A stretch of 64,000 nt of DNA from Dermacentor variabilis (Eukaryota > Arthropoda > Arachnida > Ixodida > Ixodidae): positions 1,550,001 to 1,614,000 of the forward strand of contig NW_027460401.1 in the NCBI RefSeq assembly GCF_050947875.1, given 5' to 3'. Each line of letters begins with the position of its first letter. Position 1 is the first letter of the stretch. The notes below the pieces were generated by a model. That model was not told the DNA's origin and searched no databases. It was given only the letters and a program-made list of their open reading frames with translations. Below are positions 51,001 through 61,610 of this stretch, one piece after another. The translations under genes and the position numbers were made by a program.

Positions 51001-52467
51001 CTTCGCGCTGTCTTCCAAAACGACTTCTTCTTGGGCAAGTTGGTGCTTAGATTTCGTAGGTATACTTTGTGGCGCAAAATACATTTCTTGAAAAGGGACA
51101 GAAGAAAGGAAGGAAGTGTTGGAGGAAGGAAGGAAGAGTTGGCGCTTCACTGTCTTCCTTTCTTCTGTCCCTTTTCAAGAAATGTATTTTGCGCCACAAA
51201 GGGCGCGATCGGAGATATTTTGTTCGATACGCGTTCTGTTCAGTTGCTGCAACGTCACAAAGTTGCAGTATGCAAAATTTGTGACAGCGGGGCGGAGAGA
51301 GCAGCCAGTCAGGAAGCGGTGACCTCCCCGGAAGTTTACCTCCGTCGTTTGTCGTCTGCTTGCAAATAGTATACTACAAAGCCAAATGTTTCTCGTCTTC
51401 CAATTGAATGAAATCTTTATCTAAAAAAAATGAATTTTTTCTTCTCAAGCCCAAACACGTTTTCAAATAGTAGTACGTGTGACTACTGCAATTTATAACT
51501 ATTAGGCTCTTTGCGTCGTCCCTAGGTGGTGTCGCGCACAGAGAGAAGGAAAAAGAAACAAAAAAACGACGGGAAGAGTGGCGCACTTTTCAAGAGGCAG
51601 CGACAACATCCCAGTGGCTCGCTGGCACCTATGATCTTGTCGATTTCTCTGTACAACCAACGAATTATTTGTTTAGAGAAACAAAAACGACGCCGGAATT
51701 CACTTTCTGCCATTTCTTCAAACGCGTTTCGCACCGCCACCCGCTCTCCTCCTTCCTCTAAAAAAGCCAGCGCAACAACCTAACTTTCCAACGGAAGCGC
51801 CATTTTCTAGAATTAAACTATGGATTGGATTCAAACGTGCCATTCCGCAGCCGAAAAGGCCGCCTGTTGGATCCAATCCAATCCACAAGACGCGCCATGC
51901 GAAGCCGTATGATCGCTCCAAACTTCTCAACTCCCGTCGCGTTCGGACGAAATGCTCGGTGGGCGGATGATTGACAGGAGCGTGTCGTCATTTTGACGTC
52001 ACCAAAAACGGGGCGGCGCCCCGCGGCTGGCGACGTCGGCGCGGAGTAGGCCAATCGCGCGCGCCGGTAACCGAACGAACGCGCCGAACAACCATCTCCG
52101 ATCGCACCCCAAGTATACCTATGAAATTCGTTCAGTCTGTCGCTTCGACGCAAACTGAGCGCCGAGAACACAGCACGCACAAAGCTACGAGCCACCCACG
52201 CACCTAGACGCTGCCGCCAACGCAGATCGCTCTCAAGATACAGCAGCGCGACCGCGCACAGCCGCCACATGGCGCAATACGCCTTTTTTCATCTTCTTGT
52301 GCTACCCGCACGCCGCTGGAAAAGTTTTGGAAGGGTGCCGGTTGATTTGCGTACCTGCGGCCACGTTGAGTGCGCGTCAGTTGTGCGTTTCGTGGATCGC
52401 GAATTATTATTAATGGGTAAAACAGTAAAACACGTTGTGGGGCTATAGTTGGTGCATAGCTTTCAAG
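48078..52467. other. No recognisable gene; several inverted repeats
   Basis: 48,180-49,450 is AT-rich and featureless. 49,470-49,900 is GC-richer, with a hairpin at 49,887-49,911 (GCACATTAGG / CCTAATGTGC). Two minus-strand frames at 50,256-50,715 have no recognised domain. GGGGTGAAA and TTTCACCCC form a hairpin near 50,743-50,775. 51,829-51,895 has inverted TGGATTGGAT blocks. 51,900-52,330 is CpG-rich without a supported gene. Confidence 0.45.
51065..51201. repeat. Perfect 48-base inverted repeat with 41-base loop
   Basis: Arms 51,065-51,112 and 51,154-51,201 are exact reverse complements (starting CTTTGTGGCGCAAAATACAT). The loop is purine-rich (GGAAGGAAG) and includes GTTGGCGCTTCACTG, similar to a block in the arms of PLE D. 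Exact identity means recent origin, gene-conversion upkeep, or an assembly artefact. Confidence 0.97.
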
Positions 52468-52653
52468 AGAGAGAGAAAATAATGAAGAGAAAGGCAGGGA
52501 GGTTAACCAGAGGTAGTTCCGGTTGGCTACCCTGCGCAGGGGGAAGGGTTAAGAGGGATAAAAAGAGAAACAGAGTGGAAGGGGGAGATAGAAAGAAAGG
52601 GAGACAAGCACGAACAAAGCGCGTACACTACAGAACGGTAGGGGGCGGCATTC

Positions 52654-55600
52654 TTAGAGTCTGTCGTGAAGCCCCGTAGACCGCAAGAACGTTAATAGCG
52701 CGAATAAGGCCTTCAACGCGGATGTTCTTTCGGAGCATTGGCCTAAAGCTTTTAGTTCTGAAAGTGGACGATTGTCCAGCTTGTCCAGTACCCTGCACAT
52801 CACTTGTCTCTCAGCACTGTATCGCGGGCAGACACAGATAATGTGTGCGAGCGTCTCGTCGATGTTACATGTGTCGCACGTGGGGCTGTCGGCCATTCCT
52901 ATGAGGAAAGCATAGGCGTTTGTAAACGCAACGCCTAGCCACAGACGGTAAAGCATGGTCTGTTCACGTCGTGGTAATCCAGGCGGGAGGTGCATCCGTA
53001 TGTCCGGAGACAACGAACGCAACCGACACATGGTGAAAACATTTGAGTCCCACAGGGGCAAAGTACACTCACGGGACATCAATCGCAGCCCAGCCGCAGC
53101 GTCTGTTCGCGAAAGCGGAATGAAGACTCGTTGACCACTTTCATGTGCCGATCGGGCGGCTTCGTCGGCTTGGTCATTCCCGCTGATGTTACAATGTCCT
53201 GGAAGCCACTGAAAGATTATGTTGTGTCCCTTATCATAGCTTTGATGATATATGTGCCGAATTTCTGAGGCCAGTTGTTCATTGGGTCCGTGGCGCATTG
53301 GGCTTCGTATGCACTGAAGGGCTGCCTTGGAGTCACTGAAGACTGTCCATTGTTGCGGTGGTTTCTGCTTAATGAAATCAAGTGCAGCACGGAGCGCCGC
53401 GAGTTCTGCACCCGTTGATGTGGTCACACATGAAGTTCTTAACTTGATTTCCTCAGATTGTGCCGGGATGATGACTGCAGCAGCAGCGCTGTTGAGTTTT
53501 ACTGAGCCATCTGTGTATACATGTTTCCGGAATCTGTGCACGTTGTGAATGTGCTCCAAAGTTGCTTGCTTCAAAGATTGCAATGGCGCTCCAGCTTTCT
53601 TTCTGACTCCTGGAATTGTCAGTTGCACTTGCGGCCGGTGCAGACACCACAATGGATCTGACAATCGTGAAGCGGGCGTAAATTCTGATGGCAAGTACGA
53701 CTGATGTCTTACAATAGTTTTAGCAAAAGTTGAAAGTGGCCTTTTTGATGGCAAGCAAGCAAGATGGTGTGAGGGAATCCGAGTCAGGTGTCGGATGTGC
53801 GCTCTCAGGACATCTGTATCAATGTAGACTGTCAAAGGCGCGTCTCTGGCTATGGTCACTGTCGCAATCGATGACGTTGTTTTGGGAAGACCGAGACAAG
53901 TCCTGAGTGCTTGGGCTTGCACGCTCTGGAGTTTGCGAATATTCGTAGTACAAGTATTACCTATTACAGGTAAGCTGTACCGCAGGAAGCCCAAAAACAG
54001 TGCTCGATATAGTTGCAACATTGACGGTACTGTTGCGCCCCAGGACTTCCCGCCGAGAAACGCAAGAAGGTCCACAATGGCGGCCAAACGCTTCGTCATG
54101 TACGAGATGTGAGGGCTCCAAGACAAGTCTCTTTCAATGATGACGCCAAGAAATCGGTGCGTTCGTCTATATCGTATGATTTGGTCATTAATCCGCAAAG
54201 CATACGGGGACATCGATTTACGAGTAAAAGCAACGACTGCACATTTCTCAGCAGAAAGCTCCAGGCCTTGTCTTCTTAGGTATCTTGACACAGCCGTTGA
54301 GGCTTTCTGAAGTCGTGCACGGACTTGTACACGTGTCACGCCTGAAGCCCATATGCAAATGTCGTCTGCATATACGGAGAGCTGTACGGTTTGCGGTAAC
54401 GAATCAGCGAGACCAACGAGCACCAGGTTGAAAAGGGTAGGGCTGAGTACTCCGCCTTGCGGTACACCACGACTGGTATAGCTAGATGGCGTTGGTCCGT
54501 CTTCAGTCAAAATAAAGAAAGATCTTCCATGCAAATAGTTGCATATCCAGTGAAAGGTGCGTCCACCAATCCCTACAGCTTCTAAGGCGTCCAGAATTGC
54601 CTGATGATCTACATTGTCGTACGCACCTTTAACATCAAGGAATAGGGCCGCAGTGATTCGTTTCAGATGTTTCTGGTGTTGTACGTATGTTACCAGGTCG
54701 ATAACGCTATCTATTGACGAGCGGCCACGTCGAAAACCAGCCATTACCTCTGGATAGACGTTGTAGAATTCCAAGTACCATTCTAGCCGTGCAAGTATCA
54801 TTCTTTCCATTACCTTGCCGACACAGCTGGCCAGTGCTATTGGACGGTAAGATGATAATTCCAACGGGGATTTGCCAGCCTTGAGGAGTGGAACAAGCCG
54901 GCTGGATTTCCACGTTGTAGGGACCAAGCCATCACGCCATGATGCGTTGTATAGGCCAAGAAGGGCATCTCTGGCCTCTGGACCAAGTTTTACAAGCGCA
55001 GAGTATGTGATGCCATCGTGTCCTGGTGACGAAGATCGCCTGCAACCAGCAAGTGCGGCCTCCAGTTCTTCGATGGAGAAAGCAGCGTCCATACGAGGAT
55101 CCCGGGAGCAAGGGGGCACAATGGGAATAAGTGCGCAAGGTGAATACGTGAGCGCCGGACCCGCAATCCTTGCGCAGTAATCTTCGGCTACCTCGACTTC
55201 TCGGCGTCCTTGATGTAGGGCTAGAGACTTAAATGGACGACGCTGTTGAGGAGCTGTTCGAAGACCACGGATTGTTCTCCAGACAACCGACAGAGGTTTA
55301 CGTGGGTCGAGAGACTCACAAAACGACTTCCACCGTTGATTGTGGAGTACAGCAAGGCGACGCTGAATTTTCTTTTGAATGCGTCTGGCCTCTCTAAGGT
55401 CGTAGAGTGATTTAGTCCGTCGGTACCGTCGCTCCGCTCGCCGGCGGATTGCACGGAGGCTCTGTATTTCCGAATCAAAATCCGTGTAGTTCTCTAATGG
55501 CCGAAATGAGCGCAAAGAATCCTGCATAGCCTTGGCGATCTCAAATTTTAGTGTGGACGAAATGCTTTCGTGGCATGCGTCTTCCATAAGGGATTTAAAC

Positions 55601-56328
55601 ACGGGCCAATCTATTGCTTGTTTAAAATTTGATGGAACGGATTTGGTGAGGCCTTTTATCTTCAGGTAGGTAGGAATGTGGTCGCTTCCGTGGGTTTCTA
55701 TATCTGCGAACCAATGGACGCGGCGAGTGAGGCATCGCGAAACAAATGCTAAGTCTAAACAACTACTGTATGTCCGGCCGCGCAGAAACGTGGGACTGCC
55801 ATCATTTAGACAACAAAGTTCATGGTCGCAAGCAAAGGACACGAGGTTTCTTCCTTTCGAATTTATCTTGTTGCTTCCCCAAAGTGAATGATGCGCGTTG
55901 AAGTCCCCAACAACAATCCATGGACCAGGTGTCGCATCTATAATGTCACTCAGTCTCTGTCTATCAAAACGACTTGATGGAGAAAGGTAAGCGCCCACTA
56001 AAGTAAACGCAAGGTTTTGTTGTTTCACGGTCAAACACACATACTGATTAATGTCATGTGGCCGCACTGGATGAACAACATAAGTCAATTCACACCGTAT
56101 GTAGATGGTCACTTTGCTAATGTCAGTACAAGTCGATGACACATGAGGTTCATAGCCTGAGATCCGGACGGGTGTCTGTAACTTCGGTTCACAGACGACA
56201 ACAATGGGGAATCGATTGGTGAAAACGTAATGGCGAAAATCACTGCGGGATTTCAGGCCACGGGCATTCCATTGCATAATAGATGCTTCCTTGACTTGTC
56301 TGAAGAACGGCTGACGCGGTAGAGCCAT
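52654..56328 (-). CDS. I-group LINE ORF2: endonuclease, RT, RNase H
   Basis: 1,224 codons, intact. Endonuclease, residues about 17-230: MQWNARG (N21), E47, GDFNAHHSLWG (141-144) and GSDH (215-217). RT, about 420-740: FLDVKGAYDN with D565, VPQGGVLSPTLFN, and YADD with D655/D656. RNase H, about 934-1065: YTDGS (D940), GAELAAL (E975), SDSKAAL (D999) and NDQADEAA (D1055). C-terminal finger C1151-C1154-H1162-C1167. It nicks target DNA, copies the RNA and removes the template. All catalytic residues are present. The ATG lies 9 bases past the ORF1 stop, close enough for reinitiation. The length fits the clade. The most intact enzyme in the window; host genome-encoded. Confidence 0.95.
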   Translation of the reverse strand: MALPRQPFFRQVKEASIMQWNARGLKSRSDFRHYVFTNRFPIVVVCEPKLQTPVRISGYEPHVSSTCTDISKVTIYIRCELTYVVHPVRPHDINQYVCLTVKQQNLAFTLVGAYLSPSSRFDRQRLSDIIDATPGPWIVVGDFNAHHSLWGSNKINSKGRNLVSFACDHELCCLNDGSPTFLRGRTYSSCLDLAFVSRCLTRRVHWFADIETHGSDHIPTYLKIKGLTKSVPSNFKQAIDWPVFKSLMEDACHESISSTLKFEIAKAMQDSLRSFRPLENYTDFDSEIQSLRAIRRRAERRYRRTKSLYDLREARRIQKKIQRRLAVLHNQRWKSFCESLDPRKPLSVVWRTIRGLRTAPQQRRPFKSLALHQGRREVEVAEDYCARIAGPALTYSPCALIPIVPPCSRDPRMDAAFSIEELEAALAGCRRSSSPGHDGITYSALVKLGPEARDALLGLYNASWRDGLVPTTWKSSRLVPLLKAGKSPLELSSYRPIALASCVGKVMERMILARLEWYLEFYNVYPEVMAGFRRGRSSIDSVIDLVTYVQHQKHLKRITAALFLDVKGAYDNVDHQAILDALEAVGIGGRTFHWICNYLHGRSFFILTEDGPTPSSYTSRGVPQGGVLSPTLFNLVLVGLADSLPQTVQLSVYADDICIWASGVTRVQVRARLQKASTAVSRYLRRQGLELSAEKCAVVAFTRKSMSPYALRINDQIIRYRRTHRFLGVIIERDLSWSPHISYMTKRLAAIVDLLAFLGGKSWGATVPSMLQLYRALFLGFLRYSLPVIGNTCTTNIRKLQSVQAQALRTCLGLPKTTSSIATVTIARDAPLTVYIDTDVLRAHIRHLTRIPSHHLACLPSKRPLSTFAKTIVRHQSYLPSEFTPASRLSDPLWCLHRPQVQLTIPGVRKKAGAPLQSLKQATLEHIHNVHRFRKHVYTDGSVKLNSAAAAVIIPAQSEEIKLRTSCVTTSTGAELAALRAALDFIKQKPPQQWTVFSDSKAALQCIRSPMRHGPNEQLASEIRHIYHQSYDKGHNIIFQWLPGHCNISGNDQADEAARSAHESGQRVFIPLSRTDAAAGLRLMSRECTLPLWDSNVFTMCRLRSLSPDIRMHLPPGLPRREQTMLYRLWLGVAFTNAYAFLIGMADSPTCDTCNIDETLAHIICVCPRYSAERQVMCRVLDKLDNRPLSELKALGQCSERTSALKALFALLTFLRSTGLHDRL

Positions 56329-56336
56329 TGTGCTTG

Positions 56337-57686
56337 CTACTCGAGGCTCGCAAGAACCGGATCCAGGCCGTCCAGCACTTGTAGTGCACCTCGAGCAGAT
56401 GGCGTCTGCATGTCGTTTAACAACACGCGAATGACATTCATTAGAGATCTTATTATGGCGATTACTTGCTTGTCTTGACCTCGCACATGGTCTGTGCCCT
56501 CATTGGTTCGTCGGTAGTCCACCGTCGACCTTTGTTGGGCTGGAGGACTTAATGGCGGAAGTGCAGGCCAGTCGTTTGCAGTAGCGGTATGCACTGCGTC
56601 ATCAGACACCGTGTTGTTAGTGTGGGCGAGCGCCTTGGGAGCACCAGCCTCACGAAGTATCGGCTGTCTCACGACGGTATCAGCATTTCTTGTAGACGAG
56701 GATCGTCTACGGTGACGGCGGACACTACGCCGTCGTACTTTGGCGGCGGCCGCTCTGTGAGTTGAGTTGTCTCTCACCATTTGTTTGAGGACTTTCCGCT
56801 CTGTCTTGTGTCTCGGGCAGTCTTTCGACGATGCTTCATGGGGACCGGAGCAATTGGCACATTTGAAGCGAGTCGCACGGCAAGCATCTGCACTGTGCTG
56901 CTCAGAACATCTCGCGCACACGGTCGAATTTTTGCATATGCCGCTGACATGCCCGATCTGCAAACAATTACGACACTGAAGTGGTCTTGGAATGAACGGT
57001 CGCACTGGATGACGAAAAAATCCAACTTTCACGTGGGACGGCAAGCTACCTCCCTTGAAAGTTATCCTCACACAGCGTGAATCTCCTAGGCGACGGATTT
57101 CAATAATAGGAACATCTGCTGTGGCGGGTTTGACCAAAATAGGCAGATCGTTGTCGTCGATTGACTCATCGACATCATAAATCACACCTGATATAGTATT
57201 GCTGTCCTGTGGTATTATGGTGCGAACATTTATCTTGCCCAGCATTTTCACTGTACTCAAGATATCCAATGCTGCCCTGTTCTTGACATCAACCGCGAGA
57301 ATGTTCTTACGGGTGTTAACTCTCATATCCGTGATCTAATTAGGAACAACAGCCTCTAGTGTTACAGATACGGCTTGCCTGTTTAGCCGATTCAGGTTGT
57401 CGGTCGGCGTCACGGGTAAGAAGAGGATGGTATGAGCCGTGTCATGGGCCTTTGCTGCCGCCGTCGTCCTTGTTGAAGACGAGGAGGCAGTGACGATTCT
57501 CCTCTTTCCTTTTTGCCTCACAACTGTCAAGTAGTCGCCGTCATCCGACAGATCTTCTTCGGAAGCAGAGTAGTACAGCAGGGTGTCCTCGCTGCCTGTG
57601 TCGCTCATCAGGTGATTGCGCTTCCTCGGAGCGCTCGACGCTGTGACGTCGGTCTCCTCCGGACGTCTAGCTGACTCCGCTTCCAT
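56337..57686 (-). pseudogene. I-group LINE ORF1 (gag-like, zinc knuckles), one nonsense codon
   Basis: 450 codons from ATG at 57,684-57,686 (MEAESARRPEETDVTAS). An acidic segment (YYSASEEDLSDDGDYLTVVR) is followed by TAHTILFLPVTPTDNLNRLN, a TAG at 57,336-57,338, then in the same frame MRVNTRKNILAVDVKNRAAL, PQDSNTISGVIYDVD and three zinc knuckles: CRNCLQIGHVSGIC, CARCSEQHSADAC and CANCSGPHEASSKDC. Basic SR-rich tail (RRRSVRRHRRRSSS). It would bind element RNA. The TAG splits it into 117 and 329 codons (with a Met shortly after the stop). The frame is otherwise open, so this one change is the only visible defect. Ends 9 bases before ORF2. Confidence 0.88.
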
Positions 57687-57785
57687 CGCCGAAGGTCTCG
57701 GAAGCGGCGCCTCCCGAAAACACGCAAAAATACTCGCAAAAAGAGAACAGTAGAAAACGGGGTTCCACACAAGAGCCACTTCTCC

Positions 57786-59174
57786 ATAGCTTTCAATAGG
57801 TGAAGCGCCAATAGTGACGGCGCACAAGAAGAAATACAGACCAGGACAAGGCGCTACTTGCAACTGTTTATTGAAATCACAGGTGGCTGATTATATAGCC
57901 ATGAGGAGAGGGGAACGAAAAAAGAGGGACACTGAATATGTGAATGCGCCCGTGCGAGAACACTGAAGATAAAGGGAATCACGCTTAATCTAAATCTAAA
58001 ACTTATCTAAAAACATGCTTTCATTCGTGTATATATTCAAAGACGGGGTACTGACACAGTTGTCCTCTTTGGCGTCCAACAATTCACGCGCAACAGAGTC
58101 TTTACTTTTATACATGATTGCCGTATCATGAAGCCTTGCTTTACATACTTGTTTATTATCATTCCCGCAGGCCTTGCAATGAAGCGGCAAGCTTGAACCA
58201 TATCCATTTTTCAAAGAAAGCTTATGTTCCCGCAGGCGTTCATTAATACATCGGCCAGTTTGGCCGATATACTTTTTTCCACACTTCAGTGGTATGTGGT
58301 ATACGACCCCTTCTTCTCACTTAACAAAAGGGTTGGTATGTTTAATGGAACACCCTACTTTTTTAGAGTCATCCGGGCCAATCAGGCGGCACAAAGTATA
58401 AAGTTTTCGCGGCGCGGAAAAAACCACAGGAATTTTGTATTTCACGGCGACGTGTTTCAGATTATGCGTCACTTTATGAGAATATGGTATCACCACCGCT
58501 TTAGCTTTCTTTTCGACTGTTTGACCTTCTTTACTTCTTTTTCTTTCTTTTTTCAGTTTTTTCAATAACGCCCCCGAAATTGCGCTTAAAACCAAGCAAG
58601 GAAAGCCAGCCATCCTCAACTTCAAAATCTGGTCGTCAAAGCTTGCTTGTGCCTTATGACAGCACGATTTTTTCAGCGCGGATTCGAGGCACATAGTGGC
58701 AATTGCTAGTTTAACAGTCTTGGAGTGTGTAGACTCGTACGGCAACAATTCTTTGCGGGCACGGCGTCGGTACATTCAGCAGGAGCCTTCGTCAGTAAGG
58801 ATTATGTCAAGATGTAAAAACTGCAAGCTGTTATCCTTGGATAGTTCGAAAGTAAAATCTAAGCCTTTTCCTTGCTGTTTAAAATCAGTTAAAATGCCCT
58901 GCACAGTATGCGAATAAGTCATGGAAGATCGTTCCGTCAGTAAAATTAAAAAATCGTCAACATACCTAAAAACCTTGAACACTTTGCCTCCGTCAAACAC
59001 CTTCGATAGCGCTCTGTCGATGCCCGCAAGGAAAATGTTGCGAAGTACGGCCACCTGTGATTTCAGCCACCTGTGATTTCAATAAACAGTTGCAAGTAGC
59101 GCCTTGTCCTGTCTGCATTTCTTCTTGTGTGCCGTCACTATTGGCGCTTCACTGATAGAAAACATTATTAATGG
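57786..59174 (-). mobile_element. Penelope-like element D with inverted arms
   Basis: Arms of about 105-112 bases: 57,786-57,890 and 59,063-59,174, inverted, sharing CAGGACAAGGCGCTACTTGC, AACTGTTTATTGAAATCACA, GCGCCAATAGTGACGGC and CACAAGAAGAAAT. They enclose RT and GIY-YIG coding sequence on the minus strand. CTTCTCC occurs on both sides (57,779-57,785 and 59,175-59,181) and may be the target duplication. It sits at the 5' edge of the I-group LINE, 100 bases upstream of its ORF1 start. Confidence 0.85.
57996..59054 (-). pseudogene. PLE D: RT end fused to GIY-YIG endonuclease, two TGA stops
   Basis: One frame runs from 59,054 to 57,996: RT palm and thumb (NIFLAGIDRALSKVFDG, VFRYVDDFLILLTE with catalytic DD, FTFELSKDNSLQFLHLDIIL), a TGA at 58,776-58,778, then YRRRARKELLPYESTHSKTV and SHKVTHNLKHVAVKYKIPVV, a TGA at 58,317-58,319, then the nuclease core EEGVVYHIPLKCGKKYIGQT with GRCINERLREH and SLPLHCKACGNDNKQVCKAR, ending VSTPSLNIYTNES-LDKF. 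The Y-VDD plus GIY-YIG pairing is diagnostic of Penelope-like elements. It is 5'-truncated within the palm. Apart from the two stops the frame is unbroken. Confidence 0.9.
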
Positions 59175-60609
59175 CTTCTCCGGGGCGTTCCTTGAAGCCA
59201 TGGCGCACTCAACTGGGCGAGCACAGGCCCGAGTGCGCTGTTCTGCAAACAGTGCGCGCGAAAAAGGCGCGCTGAGCTCCCTTTGTTGTCGCCGATTTCT
59301 GCATTTGGAGCTCGAGTTTTGTACTCTTTTTAAGCCTTATTTTCACATTTCGCATATTCATGAAGTCTTCGAGCGCAGCTTTCCACGCCGGATTTATCAA
59401 AGCGGTGCGCTTGTTTACATGGATATCTGCAGACGCACATCGCTGTTAGCGTCAAATATTGAGACGCCTCGCTGATATAAAACAATGTCAACACGTAGCA
59501 AAACACATCTGCGCATATGTGCCGTGTTGTTCCACCCCGAGACGAGTCATCACGAGCGGCCAAACCACGTAAACACGGCAACTGTGATCCATATAAAATA
59601 TAACAGGCTGTTAATTTATTTCTCATTCTCGCTTTCACTCCATCATGTTTACTGCTTGCGCGTACCATAAAACATTATTAGAGAAAACTGTGCTCGCATA
59701 AACTAAGGGCTCATTTATAGGCCGTGTTCTTTCGTGAAAACGCGGATACCATCACTGACAACGTTGATATAACTGAGCGAGACGGTTGTTTATTGCTGTA
59801 TACCTACTCCACCGTTCCTCGTTTCATATTTGACGCAGACGTAAACAGCACCTCTCTGGAATTGAGAAATATGTCAGCATACCAAGTATACATACCCACC
59901 CATCTAAACAGCGAATGCGACAAGCAGTTTACGGGTACGTTGACGTACAGATGTTGGCACAGCGGTGTCGCCGCCTGCCGCTTATTGTGTACGCGCCGTA
60001 CGAAGTGTAGTTGATTTCAAATCGGTAAGGACATAACTGAACTATAAAACCAGTTTCCTTCGTCCTAACTGCTTGCATTTCAGTTCAAGTCCGCCGGTAT
60101 CGGGCGCACGAACACTACGGCGCCAGAGTTCCTTGAACAGGATCATCATTGGCACATTTGTGCCAATGTTTGCACATGAAGTTTAAACTTTATATGCACA
60201 GCTTGAGAGGGTGAAGCTTGTGCCTTTCAACTTCGAAGGTATGTTTTGACTAACTTTGAGGGTCAGTAATTATATAAACAAGCGAAGGCACTGTCGCTAT
60301 ATCGTGTTGTCAGTTCGATGGCCGATCGCGCAGCTGCAGGGCTCGGTCCAACGACGGTCGGCGACAACTCGTCGGTTGCGTGCTTGTCGGCTTGGTATGA
60401 TGAAACGCTTTCAGGGACGCACTGTGCTGAATAGTCAGTCAGTCGTTGACGTGAGCGTATTGTCAGTCTCGTATCGACCTAGTGTTACCACGCCTTAAAC
60501 GAGTACGTGAAGTCAGGCCCGCCCTGCCACCACCAGCAAATGAGGACCGACGCTGCAAGAAGACTTGATTAGCAACGTGATGTTTTTAAGTGTCACTCAA
60601 ATGTAACGC
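59175..60609. other. No recognisable gene
   Basis: Mixed composition. Open frames up to 123 codons show no domain. TGTGCCAATG and CATTGGCACA form a short inverted pair near 60,150. I see no TE termini other than the PLE edge at 59,174. Confidence 0.5.
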
Positions 60610-61041
60610 ATGGGTTTTTCGTTAAATTTGCTAGCTATCAATGAAAGGCGGCCACTACCTGGAATTGTGAGCCTGCAACAGAAAGCGATTCGTGTTATTG
60701 AAGATGAAGAGTACTGCGCACACTCCAAACCGCTTTTTATTCGGTTAAAAATTCTGCCCATCAGTGTGATGCTACCATACAATATTGTTTCTTTATTCAC
60801 CACTACAACCACGCTTCGTACTAACTTCCTTATCGGAATATCAGCGCTCAAGGAACGTGTACCGGCAGCCAACACTCGACAATTAGAAAAGTGGTGTCTT
60901 CCCAAAACTCGAACGAATTACGGTCAACGAACGTTAAAGTATATAATGCCTTACACCCTGAACAATAATACAACCTTAATTGATGGCCCCGCAATAAATA
61001 AACGTGCTTTAATTGAATACTTTTTAAACAGTATAGCTTAA
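60610..61041 (+). pseudogene. LINE reverse transcriptase C-terminal region
   Basis: The frame contains IVSLQQKAIRVIEDEEYCAH, SKPLFIRLKILPISVMLPYN, LKERVPAANTRQLEKWCLPK and RTNYGQRTLKYIMPYTLNNN. LQ.KAIR.I......HT.PLF...KIL.......Y and R.N.G....Y..P..WN/LN are the conserved end of ORF2 in CR1/L2-type LINEs. The frame is open to its natural-looking stop at 61,039-61,041, so the 3' end of ORF2 is intact while the 5' part is absent. The ATG is internal and not a real start. Confidence 0.8.
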
Positions 61042-61610
61042 TCGGCAACATATTTATATCATGCAGTTTACATTCGGCGTTGTGCGTTCTTTTGTGTGGA
61101 TTAGTGTGGAATGATTTTGCAGCCATTGTCTAATTTCACTTTATTTTTCTCGCTCTCCGTTTTTGTAACAGTTCATTCTTGGTAAAATATTTAACTTGAA
61201 GTTATACATGCTGTGCACTTGAATGGTGTGTGTATATATGCCATGTACGCGTAAATGTATATGTAGGTGTACATATATGTATATATAGGGGCGTATGCGC
61301 GCCACTTGTACGGGTGTTTGCGTGTGTACGTGTCAATATAACATGTCAGTGTACAATATTGGTTTGTTATTGGTGTATGTATATGTAAATATTTTTTTTC
61401 TCGTTCCTCACAGCTTGGTGCGAACAGTTTCTTTCTTTTTTTTCTTTTTCTCGAGTTGCTTTTTTTTCCCTTCTAGTATGGGAGTACGACATACACTGCT
61501 GTTTTGCCGCTGTTGCCACTGCCTGTAGGGCCCAGTCAAGCTGCTGCAGCTTTTTGTCTGGGGTCCATTTTTTCCTTTCCTTGAGGAAAATTAAACTGAT
61601 TCTGATACCT
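60610..61610 (+). mobile_element. CR1/L2-like LINE 3' end (5'-truncated)
   Basis: An open frame of the RT C-terminal region (60,610-61,041) is followed by about 560 bases of 3' UTR. This ends with TGTCTGGGGTCC, TTTCCTTGAGGAAAATTAAA and CTGATTCTGATAC, a typical tick CR1/L2 end with a short simple tail. The UTR has GT/AT-rich (61,195-61,290) and T-rich (61,430-61,475) stretches. Confidence 0.75.

Larger units (their letters stand above)
52468..57778 (-). mobile_element. I-group LINE, near full length
   Basis: About 5.3 kb, minus strand: short 5' UTR (57,778-57,687), ORF1 (57,686-56,337, one in-frame stop), ORF2 (56,328-52,654, intact), 3' UTR of about 190 bases ending near 52,468 in a purine-rich (plus strand) tract. 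ORF2 has endonuclease, RT, RNase H and a C-terminal finger, placing it in the I group. Only one nonsense codon separates it from coding capacity for both proteins. A truncated sister copy lies at 27,780-37,461. Confidence 0.9.
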
